A DNA stretch of 64,000 nt from an uncultured Pelagibacteraceae bacterium (GTDB taxonomy: Bacteria > Pseudomonadota > Alphaproteobacteria > Pelagibacterales > Pelagibacteraceae), in the NCBI GenBank assembly GCA_902569735.1, contig CACFVE010000004.1, positions 1-64,000 on the forward strand, in the 5' to 3' direction. The stretch's first letter is position 1, and every line of letters begins with the position of its first letter. A model generated the notes under the pieces. The model saw only the letters and a program-made list of their open reading frames with translations. It had not been told where the DNA came from and did no database searches. Below, one piece after another: positions 1 through 8,919 of the stretch. The translations under genes and the position numbers were made by a program.

Positions 1-72
1 TTTAGTTTTGCAGCTTCCCAAGCCAACATTTCAGAAGCTCTTGAAAATATTAAAAAAATGTTGGCTAAATAA
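1..72 (+). CDS. C-terminal end of a probable PLP-dependent aminotransferase (partial)
   Basis: Only the last 23 codons lie in the window, reading FSFAASQANISEALENIK and then KMLAK before TAA. This ending resembles the last strand and helix of class I/II aminotransferases, where an Arg-Leu/Phe-Ser-Phe-Ala segment is followed by an 'NI.EAL..I' helix. That is an inference from a very short tail. The gene is on the same strand as the hydroxyacid oxidase gene, 36 bases upstream of it, so the two may be co-transcribed. Confidence 0.4.
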   Translation, partial: FSFAASQANISEALENIKKMLAK

Positions 73-108
73 GCTGTATTTTCTCTAAATATCAATTAAT
101 ATCACGAT

Positions 109-1482
109 ATGAATGAACAAGTTCAATTAGAACTAAAAAAAATTTTTAATGGCAGATTTTCTACATCTGTATCTACTAGAAGCAATTATGCCAGAGGTGA
201 GGATACTTATGATCCCGTGTTATCTCAGGCTGTAGTTTTTCCTGAAACAAATTCTGAAGTCTCTAAGATTTTAAAGCTTTGCAACGATCACAAAGTACCT
301 GTTGTACCATTTGGAACAGGAACTTCTTTAGAAGGAAATGTAGTAGGGAATGATAAAGGTATTACAATTTCTTTAGAAAAAATGAATAAAGTTTTAAGTG
401 TAAATGTTGAAGACTTTGATTGTAGAGTGCAGGCATGCGTTACTAAAGAACAATTAAATGATTATTTAAGGGAAGATGGAGTTTTCTTTCCTATTGACCC
501 TGGAGCTAACGCAGCTATAGGGGGTATGGCTTCAACATCAGCCTCAGGAACAATGGCTGTAAAATATGGGACTATGAAGACTGTTATTACCGGTCTAACA
601 GTAGTTCTTCCTAACGGAGATATTATCAATACAGGAAGCAGAACAAAAAAAACCTCTGCAGGATATAACTTAACAAATCTATTTATTGGTTCTGAGGGTA
701 CACTTGGAATTATAACTGAAATACAGTTGAGGCTATCTCCAATTCCAGAGAGTATTATGAGTGCAGTTTGTCATTTTCAAACTTTGGAAGACGCGGTCCA
801 GACTGCTCAACAAATAATTCAGTACGGTGTACCGATTGCTAGAATTGAAATGTTAAATAAAGATCAAATGGATATTAGTATTAATTATTCAAAATTAAAG
901 GATCTTAAAGTCCTACCAACTTTATTTTTTGAATTTCATGGATCAGAGTCATCTAACAAAGAGAATATTAAAGTTGTAGAAGAAATTTCTAATGATAATA
1001 ACGGAAGCTCATTTAAATGGGCTAAAGATTTAGCAGAAAGAAATAAACTGTGGCAAGCTCGTTGGGATGTTTATTATTCTGTGAAAGCATTGATTAAAAA
1101 TGGACGAGTTTATTCTACAGATGTCTGCCTTCCTATTTCAAAAATAACTGAGTGTGTAAATTTTGCAGAAGAAGAGACAAAAAAATTTGGACTAAGAGCG
1201 CCAATGGTTGGACACTTAGGGGATGGGAATTTTCATGTAATTTTACCTTATGATCCTCAAAAAAAAGAATCTTACAAAAAAATAAGAGAATTTAGTGATT
1301 TACTTATTAAAAAAACTTTAGAGCTTAATGGAACGATTACTGGAGAACATGGCATAGGGCTACATAAAAAAGATTATCTCTTAAAAGAGCATGGAGACAA
1401 CATTCCTGTGATGAAATCTATAAAAAGAACTCTAGATCCTAATAATATCATGAATCCTGGTAAGATTTTTGATTTAAACTAA
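109..1482 (+). CDS. glcD: FAD-linked D-2-hydroxyacid oxidase/dehydrogenase (GlcD / D-lactate dehydrogenase family)
   Basis: A 457-residue flavoprotein that should oxidise a D-2-hydroxy acid such as glycolate or D-lactate to the 2-oxo acid, passing electrons to the respiratory chain. The N-terminal half carries the FAD_binding_4 fold with the PFGTGTSLEGN loop at about residues 67-77. The C-terminal half has the FAD-oxidase_C motifs GHLGDGNFH (368-376) and GEHGIG (412-417). It contains both FAD domains in one chain, as in single-subunit Dld-type enzymes; no glcE or glcF follows. A 2-hydroxyacid dehydrogenase follows after 8 bases and a TRAP transporter after that, which suggests use of imported hydroxy or oxo acids. 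Family assignment is firm, substrate is not. Confidence 0.85.
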   Translation: MNEQVQLELKKIFNGRFSTSVSTRSNYARGEDTYDPVLSQAVVFPETNSEVSKILKLCNDHKVPVVPFGTGTSLEGNVVGNDKGITISLEKMNKVLSVNVEDFDCRVQACVTKEQLNDYLREDGVFFPIDPGANAAIGGMASTSASGTMAVKYGTMKTVITGLTVVLPNGDIINTGSRTKKTSAGYNLTNLFIGSEGTLGIITEIQLRLSPIPESIMSAVCHFQTLEDAVQTAQQIIQYGVPIARIEMLNKDQMDISINYSKLKDLKVLPTLFFEFHGSESSNKENIKVVEEISNDNNGSSFKWAKDLAERNKLWQARWDVYYSVKALIKNGRVYSTDVCLPISKITECVNFAEEETKKFGLRAPMVGHLGDGNFHVILPYDPQKKESYKKIREFSDLLIKKTLELNGTITGEHGIGLHKKDYLLKEHGDNIPVMKSIKRTLDPNNIMNPGKIFDLN

Positions 1483-1490
1483 TTATTCTA

Positions 1491-2444
1491 ATGAAAAAAA
1501 TTCTTATTACTAGAAGACTTCTTAGATCTAGTGAAGACAAGGCTTCAAAAGTATTTGACGCAAAATTTAATACTAACGATGAATTATACTCTCAAGAAAA
1601 GTTAATAAAACTTAGCGCAGGTTGTGATGGAATTTTATCAGCGCTAACTGATAAATTAGACGCAGAAACAATAAACAAATTGCCTGATAGTATTAAAATA
1701 CTTTCAAACTTTGCTGTAGGATTTGGAAATATTGACTTAGAGGCAGCAAAAAAAAGAAATATCATAGTGACTAATACCCCAGAAGTTTTAACAGATGCGA
1801 CAGCTGAAATTGGAATTTTGTTAATTTTAGGAGCATGTAGAAGAGCACCGGAGGGTATCGAAGCCGCTAAAGGTTCTAATTGGAAATGGTCTGCTGATTA
1901 CTTGATAGGAAAACAATTAACAGGAACTAGATTAGGAATTTTAGGAATGGGTAGAATAGGAAGAAAAATTGCAAGAATTGCTAAATCTTTGGGCATGATA
2001 ATACATTATCATAATCGATCAAAACTTAGTGATGAAAAAGAGGATGGAGCAATTTATCACAAAGATCTTAAAAGTTTTTTAAGTGTTTCAGATGTATTAT
2101 CAGTTTGTTGCCCTGCTACAAAAGAAACAGCTGATTTAATTAATAAAGAAACTATAGAATATTTACCACAAGGAGCGGTGGTAACTAATGTTGCTAGAGG
2201 GGATATTGTAAATGATGACGCATTAATAGAAGCTTTAAATAGACGAAAAGTTTATGCAGTTGGATTAGATGTATACAAAGGGGAACCAAATTTAAATCCT
2301 GGTTATTTAAAACATAAAAGTGCTTTTATTCTTCCCCACCTAGGAAGTGCCTCAAAACACACTCGTACAGCAATGGCTGATTTAGCAATAGACAACATGG
2401 ATGAATTTTTTAAAAGTGGAACCTGCAAAAACAAAGTAAATTAA
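1491..2444 (+). CDS. NAD(P)-dependent D-2-hydroxyacid dehydrogenase (glyoxylate/hydroxypyruvate reductase-like)
   Basis: A 317-residue member of the D-isomer 2-hydroxyacid dehydrogenase family, likely interconverting glyoxylate or hydroxypyruvate with glycolate or glycerate. The Rossmann motif GMGRIG is at 152-157. The catalytic triad typical of the family is present: Arg236 (VARGDIV), Glu265 (KGEP) and His283 (PHLG). Length is normal for GyaR/GhrB-type enzymes. It sits 8 bases after the FAD oxidase gene on the same strand, so the pair could cycle the same hydroxy acid with different electron acceptors. Substrate is inferred from context only. Confidence 0.85.
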   Translation: MKKILITRRLLRSSEDKASKVFDAKFNTNDELYSQEKLIKLSAGCDGILSALTDKLDAETINKLPDSIKILSNFAVGFGNIDLEAAKKRNIIVTNTPEVLTDATAEIGILLILGACRRAPEGIEAAKGSNWKWSADYLIGKQLTGTRLGILGMGRIGRKIARIAKSLGMIIHYHNRSKLSDEKEDGAIYHKDLKSFLSVSDVLSVCCPATKETADLINKETIEYLPQGAVVTNVARGDIVNDDALIEALNRRKVYAVGLDVYKGEPNLNPGYLKHKSAFILPHLGSASKHTRTAMADLAIDNMDEFFKSGTCKNKVN

Positions 2445-2471
2445 GTACAAATAACCTTATTCTAGTAAAAG

Positions 2472-2494
2472 TTGTAAGCGTCAAAATATTACAA
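2472..2494. promoter_or_regulatory. Inverted repeat upstream of the TRAP receptor gene, possible operator
   Basis: TTGTAA and TTACAA form a perfect 6-base inverted repeat separated by 11 bases. It lies in the 116-base gap before the TRAP receptor gene, the longest gap in this part of the window. Such a repeat could bind a dimeric regulator, but no regulator is encoded nearby. It is short enough to arise by chance in AT-rich DNA. Confidence 0.25.
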
Positions 2495-2560
2495 TTAAGG
2501 TGGGACTCTCAAAAATTTATATGTTTAAATATTTTAATTATTAATAATTAAGGGGGACAT

Positions 2561-3712
2561 ATGTCAAAAAAAACGATCAAAGGGGTTAAAACTCCTTCAA
2601 GACGTAAGTTCTTTAAAGCAGCAGCAGCTACGGGTGCTGCAGCGGCAGCAACAGTTGCAATGCCAAACATTGCATTCGGTGCTCCGAAAACTTTAAAGAT
2701 GCAAGCAGCTTGGCCTTCAGGAGCAAATATATTCTTCGAAATGGCTGGCGACTATGCAAAAATGGTTAGCGACATGTCAGGCGGTGAGTTGAAGATTGAT
2801 CTTCAGCCTGTTGGTTCAGTTGTAAAAACTGGAGAAATAGGTCAAGCAGTAAGTTCAGGAGTACTAGATATGGGACACTGGGTAACTGCGTACTGGTATG
2901 GTAAAAATGCTGCCGCTTCATTATTTGGTACAGGTCCATCATACGGAATGTCATCTCAAGAAGTAATGGGATGGATGGAGTACGGTGGAGGTAGAAAACT
3001 TTATAACGAAACTCTTGCAAAAGTTGGTTTCGACTATATTGGCTTCTTCCATATGCCAATGCCTGCTCAGCCTTTTGGTTGGTTCAAGAAGAACGTAACT
3101 AAAGTGTCTGATGTTAAAGGAATGAAGTACAGAACAGTTGGTTTAGCGACTAACGTATTAACAGCTATGGGAATGGTAGTTAGACAATTACCAGGCGGTG
3201 AAATTCAACCTGCAATGAAAACAGGATTAATTGAAGCTGCCGAGTTTAACAACCCAACTTCAGACTCTCAGTTTGGTATGCAAGACGTTTCTAAGCATTA
3301 TCACTTAGGAAGCTTCCACCAATCTCAGGAGATGTTTGAAATTCCAGTAAACAAAAAGACATTTAATGGTTTATCGCCTGCACACCAAGCGATACTAAAA
3401 AATGCTGCTTATGCTGCGAATACGGACAACTACTTCAAAGCGTTAGTGAGATACTCAGCTGATTTATCTAAGTTGATGAATCAACATAAAGTAAATGTGT
3501 ATCAAACATCTGATGAAATCTTAGCTCAACAATTAAAAGGTTGGGATAAAGTAATAGGTGATTTCAATAAGAAAGATCCTTTCTTTAAGAAAATTGTAGA
3601 TTCTCAGAAGAAATACGCTAAGAGAGTTATGAAATACTTACTGATGAACCAGCCTAATTACAAGCTGGCTTATGAAAATGAGTTCGGAAGTATTGCAAAA
3701 GTTAAAATATAA
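2561..3712 (+). CDS. dctP: TRAP transporter periplasmic solute receptor (DctP family)
   Basis: A 383-residue periplasmic receptor that delivers a small organic acid to the TRAP membrane subunits. The N-terminus has a twin-arginine signal (SRRKFFKAAAATG at about 13-25, followed by an Ala-rich stretch and a likely cleavage after AFGA), so it should be exported folded by Tat. The rest matches the DctP fold. It resembles the 'mannitol/chloroaromatic' subgroup, which includes receptors for 2-oxo acids and lactate. A strong Shine-Dalgarno AAGGGGG lies just before the ATG, fitting high expression of the receptor. Neighbouring hydroxyacid enzymes make a 2-oxo or 2-hydroxy acid a reasonable ligand guess. 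Confidence 0.9.
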   Translation: MSKKTIKGVKTPSRRKFFKAAAATGAAAAATVAMPNIAFGAPKTLKMQAAWPSGANIFFEMAGDYAKMVSDMSGGELKIDLQPVGSVVKTGEIGQAVSSGVLDMGHWVTAYWYGKNAAASLFGTGPSYGMSSQEVMGWMEYGGGRKLYNETLAKVGFDYIGFFHMPMPAQPFGWFKKNVTKVSDVKGMKYRTVGLATNVLTAMGMVVRQLPGGEIQPAMKTGLIEAAEFNNPTSDSQFGMQDVSKHYHLGSFHQSQEMFEIPVNKKTFNGLSPAHQAILKNAAYAANTDNYFKALVRYSADLSKLMNQHKVNVYQTSDEILAQQLKGWDKVIGDFNKKDPFFKKIVDSQKKYAKRVMKYLLMNQPNYKLAYENEFGSIAKVKI

Positions 3713-3731
3713 TTAACTTTTTTATAATTTT

Positions 3732-3760
3732 AAAAGGGGGCTTTTTGGCCCCCTTTTTTT
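3732..3760 (+). terminator. Intrinsic terminator-like hairpin between TRAP receptor and membrane subunits
   Basis: AAAAGGGGGC at 3732-3741 pairs with GCCCCCTTTT at 3748-3757 around a six-base loop, followed by a T run to 3760. It lies 19 bases after the receptor stop and 36 bases before the DctQ start. In this position it probably acts as a partial terminator or 3' stabiliser that keeps receptor mRNA more abundant than the membrane-subunit mRNA. Confidence 0.85.
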
Positions 3761-3796
3761 ATGGAAAAGAATAAAATTTTAGAATAGTTTATTTTT

Positions 3797-4381
3797 ATGA
3801 GAGGATTTATCAGCTTTGCAGATCATTTAAGCACTTCAGTGGGAAAAGCTTTTTCCTGGTGTATCGTAATATTAATGGGCGGAACATGCTATGAAGTTGT
3901 AATGGCATATGCTTTTAATGCACCGACTTTGTGGAATTTTGATTTCAGTTTACAAATGTATGGGGCAATATTTATGATGGCGGGAGCTTATACTTTATCT
4001 ACAGAAGCTCATGTAAGAGGAGATGTAATTTACAGGTTATTTAAACCTAGAACTCAAGGATACATAGATTTAATTTTATACTTCATATTTTTCTTTCCCG
4101 GTGTATTAGCCCTAGCATTTTATGGATACGAGTATGCTGCTCTTGCTTGGAAGATTAAAGAAACAAGCTGGAATAGTCCGGCGCAAATTCAAATTTATAT
4201 GGCAAAAGCTTTAATTCCTTCTGCTGGAGTTCTTTTAATCATTCAAGGTGTCAGTGAAGTCTTTAGATCAATTATTTGTATTCAAACTGGTCATTGGCCA
4301 GCAAGAATGGTTGTTGCTGAAGAAACAGAAAAAATGTTAATGAGAACTTCTCAAGACGAGGATCAAAAAGATGTTATTTAG
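3797..4381 (+). CDS. dctQ: TRAP transporter small membrane subunit (DctQ family)
   Basis: A 194-residue inner-membrane protein with about four hydrophobic segments (roughly residues 18-38, 50-68, 90-112, 133-155), the usual DctQ layout. It pairs with the DctM channel subunit, whose gene overlaps its 3' end by 11 bases, implying translational coupling. Residues such as the Trp/Asn-rich loop 'WNSPAQIQIYMAKALIP' fit the family. It is slightly longer than many DctQ proteins because of a charged cytoplasmic tail ending TSQDEDQKDVI. It should be expressed at a lower level than the receptor because of the hairpin between them. Confidence 0.85.
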   Translation: MRGFISFADHLSTSVGKAFSWCIVILMGGTCYEVVMAYAFNAPTLWNFDFSLQMYGAIFMMAGAYTLSTEAHVRGDVIYRLFKPRTQGYIDLILYFIFFFPGVLALAFYGYEYAALAWKIKETSWNSPAQIQIYMAKALIPSAGVLLIIQGVSEVFRSIICIQTGHWPARMVVAEETEKMLMRTSQDEDQKDVI

Positions 4382-5732
4382 TTTAACCAATCCAGAAGTT
4401 GCAATAATGATGATGGCAATATTTTTATTTGCTGTTCTTCTTGGATTTCCTATAGCCTTTACTTTAATGGCGATGGGAGTTGGTTTCGGATATTACGCTT
4501 ACTTTGACCCAACTCGAATGGAACATCTTTTGGATAATAGAATTTTTCAATTATTCGTTCAAAATACTTATACTGTAATGGATAACACAGTTTTAACAGC
4601 AGTCCCCTTGTTTTTATTCATGGGATATCTTGTAGAGAGAGCTGGAATTGTTTCTAGATTGTTTTTTGCAATTAGACTGGCGTCTCATAGATTGCCAGCT
4701 TCGATGGCAGTGGCAGCTTTAATTACTTGTGCACTTTTTTCAACTGCGACAGGCATCATTGGCGCAGTAGTTACCTTAATGGGTTTATTAGCTTGGCCTG
4801 CTATGATTAAAGCAGGATATGATAAAAAATTTGCTTCAGGAGTGATTTGTTCAGGAGGATGCCTTGGGATATTAATTCCTCCGAGTATTATGCTAATTGT
4901 TTATTCAGTTATTGCTCAACTATCACCTTTAAGACTATTTGCTGCTGCAATACTTCCTGGTTTATTACTCGCAGGATTATATATAGGTTACGCAATTACC
5001 AGAGCATATTTTAATCCTTCTATAGCACCCAAACCTCCTGCTGAGGAGATACCTCCGAGGTCAGAAATTTTAAAGGAAGTCTTAGTCTCTTTTCTTCCTT
5101 TATTCTCTCTTATAATTTTAGTCCTTGGCACAATTTTAGGAGGTTTAGCAACCCCAGCTGAAGCTGCAGGTGTAGGGGCTTTTGGCGCGATAGTTCTATC
5201 CTTTTTTTATAAAACTTTAAAATGGAAAAATTTTAAAGAGTCGGTTTTTCTTACAGCAAAAACAACAGCAATGATAATGTGGTTATTTATAGGTTCTTGG
5301 ACTTTTTCATCTGTTTTTTCTTATCTAGGAGGTCATGAAGTATTTGAACATTTCTTTAAATCAATGGAGCTTGCTCCGTGGCAGTTCTTAGTAATTACTC
5401 AGATTATAATTTTCTTACTTGGATGGCCTTTAGAATGGACTGAAATATTAATTATTTTTGTTCCAATATTTTTACCACTAGTTGAATTTTTTGGAGTAAA
5501 TCCATATTTCTTTGCAATGTTAATTGCTTTAAATTTACAAACTTCTTTTTTAACACCACCCATGGCCATGTCGGCATACTATTTAAAAGGCGTTCAAACA
5601 AAAAATGTTGAACTTTTAGATATCTTTAGAGGCATAATGCCTTTCCTAGCAATAGTGATATTTGCAATGGTATTAATGTATTTATTCCCCGGTATCGCAT
5701 TGTGGTTACCTGATGCTTTATTTGCAAATTGA
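4371..5732 (+). CDS. dctM: TRAP transporter large membrane subunit (DctM family)
   Basis: A 453-residue, very hydrophobic ion-coupled symporter subunit with about a dozen membrane segments, the usual size for DctM. Family features include the early 'LLGFPIAFTLM' helix, the GCLGILIPPSIMLIVYS segment in the first half, and 'TPPMAMSAYYLKGV' near the C-terminus. It drives uptake with a sodium gradient in characterised TRAP systems; ion use here is inferred. It overlaps dctQ by 11 bases and is followed after 9 bases by an amidase gene, so all may share one transcript. Confidence 0.9.
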   Translation: MLFSLTNPEVAIMMMAIFLFAVLLGFPIAFTLMAMGVGFGYYAYFDPTRMEHLLDNRIFQLFVQNTYTVMDNTVLTAVPLFLFMGYLVERAGIVSRLFFAIRLASHRLPASMAVAALITCALFSTATGIIGAVVTLMGLLAWPAMIKAGYDKKFASGVICSGGCLGILIPPSIMLIVYSVIAQLSPLRLFAAAILPGLLLAGLYIGYAITRAYFNPSIAPKPPAEEIPPRSEILKEVLVSFLPLFSLIILVLGTILGGLATPAEAAGVGAFGAIVLSFFYKTLKWKNFKESVFLTAKTTAMIMWLFIGSWTFSSVFSYLGGHEVFEHFFKSMELAPWQFLVITQIIIFLLGWPLEWTEILIIFVPIFLPLVEFFGVNPYFFAMLIALNLQTSFLTPPMAMSAYYLKGVQTKNVELLDIFRGIMPFLAIVIFAMVLMYLFPGIALWLPDALFAN

Positions 5733-5741
5733 TAATTTAAG

Positions 5742-7073
5742 ATGATAGATACAGCCTCTTTAAATGCCAATGAATTGGTCTCCAAATTAAAGTCTGGCGA
5801 TATCTCTTCAGTAGATTTGTGCAAAGCTTATATCAAAAGAATAGAGAAATTTGATAAAGAAGTTCAAGCTTGGGCTTTTTTAGATAAAAAGATTCTTTTA
5901 GAAAAAGCTGAGGAAGCAGATGAATATAGAAAATCTGGAAAACCTTTAGGAGCTTTACATGGTCTTCCTGTGGCGATTAAAGATATAATTGGAACATATG
6001 ATATGCCAACAGAGTGCGGAACTGTATTTAGAAAAAAAATGTCTAGTTCACAAGACTCTGAAATAGTTAATTTATTAAAGAATGCTGGTGCAATTATCAT
6101 GGGCAAAACAGTTACTTGTGAATTAGCATACATTCACCCAAGTAAAACAAAAAATCCCCACGATTACTCCAGGACACCAGGAGGTTCATCAAGCGGATCT
6201 GCAGCAGTCATTGCTTCTCATATGGCACACTTATCTATTGGTTCTCAAACAGGTGGATCAATAATCAGACCTGCTTCTTATTGCGGAGTTGTGGGATATA
6301 AGCCTTCTTACGGATTAATCTCAAGAAATGGAGTTTTAAAAACCTCGGATAAACTAGATACAATTGGAGTATTTGGAAAAACTGTAAAAGATGTGGCCTT
6401 GCTTGCAAAATCTTTAATTAAAAAAGATTTATATGATCCCGCTACAGTTCATTTTGCAGCCGACGATATGATTAAAGTTTGTGAAGAAGGCCCGATCTTT
6501 GAACCAAGGTTTATTTTTTACAAAACTGACTATTGGAAAAATATTAATAAAGAGTCCCAAAAAGCATTCGAATTTTTAATTAAAAAATTAAAAAAAAATA
6601 TTGAAGTCTTTGATACACCTTCATATTTTAAAGAAATTCCAAAATACCATCAAATTATTCATGAAACAGATTTAGCTAATAATTTTCAAGTTTATTATAA
6701 AAAAGATAAAGATAAACTTTCTAAAGAAATGAGAGATGCGATTGAAAGAGGAATGAAATATTCTGCTAAAGAGTATACTGATGCTATCGATTTCATGAAA
6801 CAAAGCTACGAGTCATATAAGGAGGTTTTTGAGGATTATCATGGCGTAATTACACCTTCTTCAAGTGGAGTGGCTGACAAAGGCCTTAAATCCACGGGGA
6901 GTGCTGACTTTCAAAAAAATTGGACTTATCTAGGTTTGCCAACTATTTCATTGCCTTTACTAACTGGAGAAAATAACTTACCATTGGGTGTTCAGCTAGT
7001 TGGAAATAAACTTGATGATTTAAGATTTTTAGGAACAGCTAATTGGCTAGAAAAAAATTGTAAAGATGAATAA
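5742..7073 (+). CDS. Amidase signature family hydrolase
   Basis: A 443-residue amidase of the GatA/AtzF superfamily that hydrolyses a C-N bond in a small amide. The catalytic Ser-cisSer-Lys set is visible: Lys80 (AIKDI), the GGSSSGSAA loop (about 147-155) and the nucleophile Ser173 in GSQTGGSIIRP. It is not GatA itself, because no gatB or gatC is next to it and the C-terminus is shorter than in GatA. Its place directly behind a TRAP transporter suggests it may act on an imported compound or an intermediate of it. The substrate cannot be read from the sequence. Confidence 0.85.
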   Translation: MIDTASLNANELVSKLKSGDISSVDLCKAYIKRIEKFDKEVQAWAFLDKKILLEKAEEADEYRKSGKPLGALHGLPVAIKDIIGTYDMPTECGTVFRKKMSSSQDSEIVNLLKNAGAIIMGKTVTCELAYIHPSKTKNPHDYSRTPGGSSSGSAAVIASHMAHLSIGSQTGGSIIRPASYCGVVGYKPSYGLISRNGVLKTSDKLDTIGVFGKTVKDVALLAKSLIKKDLYDPATVHFAADDMIKVCEEGPIFEPRFIFYKTDYWKNINKESQKAFEFLIKKLKKNIEVFDTPSYFKEIPKYHQIIHETDLANNFQVYYKKDKDKLSKEMRDAIERGMKYSAKEYTDAIDFMKQSYESYKEVFEDYHGVITPSSSGVADKGLKSTGSADFQKNWTYLGLPTISLPLLTGENNLPLGVQLVGNKLDDLRFLGTANWLEKNCKDE

Positions 7074-7245
7074 ATTAACTTCAATAATAGGTTGCGTATT
7101 TGCTATAGCTTTTTTAATCGGGTTAGCAACGACTTTAACAAGATCAATGATGATTGGTTTTAAAGACGTATTGCCAGTTTACATATTGATGGGCTTAGTA
7201 ATAGTAATGATGTTATATGAAGCCTTTGGTGACAAAAAGAAATAA
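7066..7245 (+). CDS. Small membrane protein, 59 residues, unknown function
   Basis: Reads MNKLTSIIGCVFAIAFLIGL onward and ends YEAFGDKKK. It has two hydrophobic segments (about residues 5-22 and 36-52) joined by a short loop with Arg and Lys. The start ATG overlaps the end of the amidase gene by eight bases (ATGAATAA), a typical coupling arrangement, and its 3' end overlaps the next permease gene by 29 bases. Being nested between two overlapping genes on the same strand supports it as real. No family is recognised. Confidence 0.6.
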   Translation: MNKLTSIIGCVFAIAFLIGLATTLTRSMMIGFKDVLPVYILMGLVIVMMLYEAFGDKKK

Positions 7246-8122
7246 TTTTTACCCCTATCTCCTCCTATTTATACAGCCAATTTTTATGGCTTCAAATATC
7301 ATTGTTGCAAGAGGTGGAGTGGAATATGTTCCCCCAGTTTCACTCGCATTTTGGAGATGGCTTACGGTTTTTGTGATATTGATGCCATTCTTTTTTGAAG
7401 AGATCTTTAAAAAGAAGAAACAATTCAAATTTGAAGCCCCAAAGCTTTTTTTCTTAGGTTTAACAGGTTGTGGAATTTGTGGTGCATTCCCATTTATCGC
7501 AGGAATGTCAACTACAATGGCTAATATGGGAATAATCTACACTTCTTCACCAATATTTATTATTATTTTATCAGTTCTTTTTTTTAAAGATAAAATTAAT
7601 TTTTCAAGAGTAATGGGCTTAATTTTATGCCTTCTAGGGGTATTAATTATAATTTGTAAAGGTGATTTATCGTATTTAATTAATTTTAAATTTACTTCAG
7701 GAGATTTATGGATGTTAGGAGCTGCAATTGGGTGGGCAATTTACTCAATTTTTTTAATTAATTGGAAAAGCAGTTTTAGTCTTATGGCCAGGTTTACTTT
7801 GATAGCTTTTTTTGGAGCTATTTCCTTATTTCCTTTTTATATAATTGAAGAGTCCTTTTTCTTTAACACCGAATTCAACAATAATTTTTTATTTTGGGTT
7901 TTGTTTGCAGCTATATCTCCAGGAATAATTGCATTTACACTATATACTAAAGTACAAAAATATGTTGGGGCATCCCTAGCAGGTTTTACGCTTTACATAT
8001 TTTCAATATATTCTGCTATTTATGGAATAGTATTATTTGATGAGAGTCTATTAACATTTCATTATTACGGGGCAGCTCTAGTTTTTATTGGAGTTTATTT
8101 AGCAAGAAAGATTGTTAGATGA
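7217..8122 (+). CDS. EamA/DMT-family transporter
   Basis: A 301-residue inner-membrane permease with about ten hydrophobic helices arranged as two EamA repeats (approximately 10-145 and 165-300). Drug/metabolite transporters of this type export or exchange small metabolites; the substrate is unknown. The chosen ATG overlaps the upstream 59-residue gene by 29 bases and has no clear Shine-Dalgarno. A start further downstream would cut into the first helix, so the upstream start is kept. Its end overlaps the hydrolase gene by 4 bases. Confidence 0.8.
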   Translation: MKPLVTKRNNFYPYLLLFIQPIFMASNIIVARGGVEYVPPVSLAFWRWLTVFVILMPFFFEEIFKKKKQFKFEAPKLFFLGLTGCGICGAFPFIAGMSTTMANMGIIYTSSPIFIIILSVLFFKDKINFSRVMGLILCLLGVLIIICKGDLSYLINFKFTSGDLWMLGAAIGWAIYSIFLINWKSSFSLMARFTLIAFFGAISLFPFYIIEESFFFNTEFNNNFLFWVLFAAISPGIIAFTLYTKVQKYVGASLAGFTLYIFSIYSAIYGIVLFDESLLTFHYYGAALVFIGVYLARKIVR

Positions 8123-8919
8123 AGTATATATATTTGATTTTTTCTTCAATAATAATAGCTTATCTAGTATTATTAGTTTTTATTTATTTTTATCAAAGAA
8201 ATTTACTTTATCACCCTTCAGAAAATAATTACCAAAATGATAAAATACAATTTAGCTATGATGAGATTTTTATTAAAGTTGATGATAAAATCAAACTTAA
8301 ATCTTGGATAATAAATAAGAATTTAAAAAAATTTAAAACACTAGTTTTTTTTCATGGTAATGCAGGCGAACTATCCAACAGGATATATAAACTTAACGAG
8401 CTAAATAAATTAGATATTAATATTTTATTAATTTCTTGGAGGGGATTTAGTGGAAATGAAGGATCTCCAACAGAAGATAATTTATATAAAGATGCTGAAG
8501 CAGCAATACAATGGCTCAACAGAAAAGGAGTAAAAAATAATAGAATTATTTTATATGGAGAGTCCTTAGGAACAGGAGTAGCTGTAGAAATAGGCAAGAA
8601 AAATAATTTTAATAGTATTATTTTAGAATCACCTTTTACTTCAATGGAAAATGCTGCAAAAATTTATTACCCTTATTTACCAGTAAAATTACTTTTAAAA
8701 GATAAATATGACTCTTTAAGCAAAATTACAACAATTAAAACTCCAATTCTAATAATGCACGGCAAGAAAGATGATATAGTTCCTTTTTCAATGGGAAAAG
8801 AATTATTTGAAAAAGCTAATAATCCAAAACATTCTTATTTTACTTCTGATGATGATCACATGATGGAGTTTAATGATCAAATAATAACAATTATAAAAAA
8901 TTTTATAAATAAATATTAA
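8119..8919 (+). CDS. Membrane-anchored alpha/beta hydrolase (BEM46/YfhR-like)
   Basis: A 266-residue serine hydrolase with an N-terminal hydrophobic anchor (about residues 3-24). The catalytic triad is visible as Ser in GESLG, Asp in GKKDDIVP and His in DDDHMMEF; the oxyanion motif is FFHGNAGE. This layout is typical of BEM46/YfhR proteins, whose physiological substrates are poorly known. It is coupled to the EamA gene by an ATGA overlap. The 3' end overlaps the converging ftsY gene by 4 bases, leaving no room for a terminator. Confidence 0.8.
   Translation: MKYIYLIFSSIIIAYLVLLVFIYFYQRNLLYHPSENNYQNDKIQFSYDEIFIKVDDKIKLKSWIINKNLKKFKTLVFFHGNAGELSNRIYKLNELNKLDINILLISWRGFSGNEGSPTEDNLYKDAEAAIQWLNRKGVKNNRIILYGESLGTGVAVEIGKKNNFNSIILESPFTSMENAAKIYYPYLPVKLLLKDKYDSLSKITTIKTPILIMHGKKDDIVPFSMGKELFEKANNPKHSYFTSDDDHMMEFNDQIITIIKNFINKY

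Noticed and set aside
2766-3059. Antisense reading frame of 97 codons inside the TRAP receptor gene
   Set aside because: It is opposite a strongly supported gene and has no recognisable domain; it is a shadow frame.
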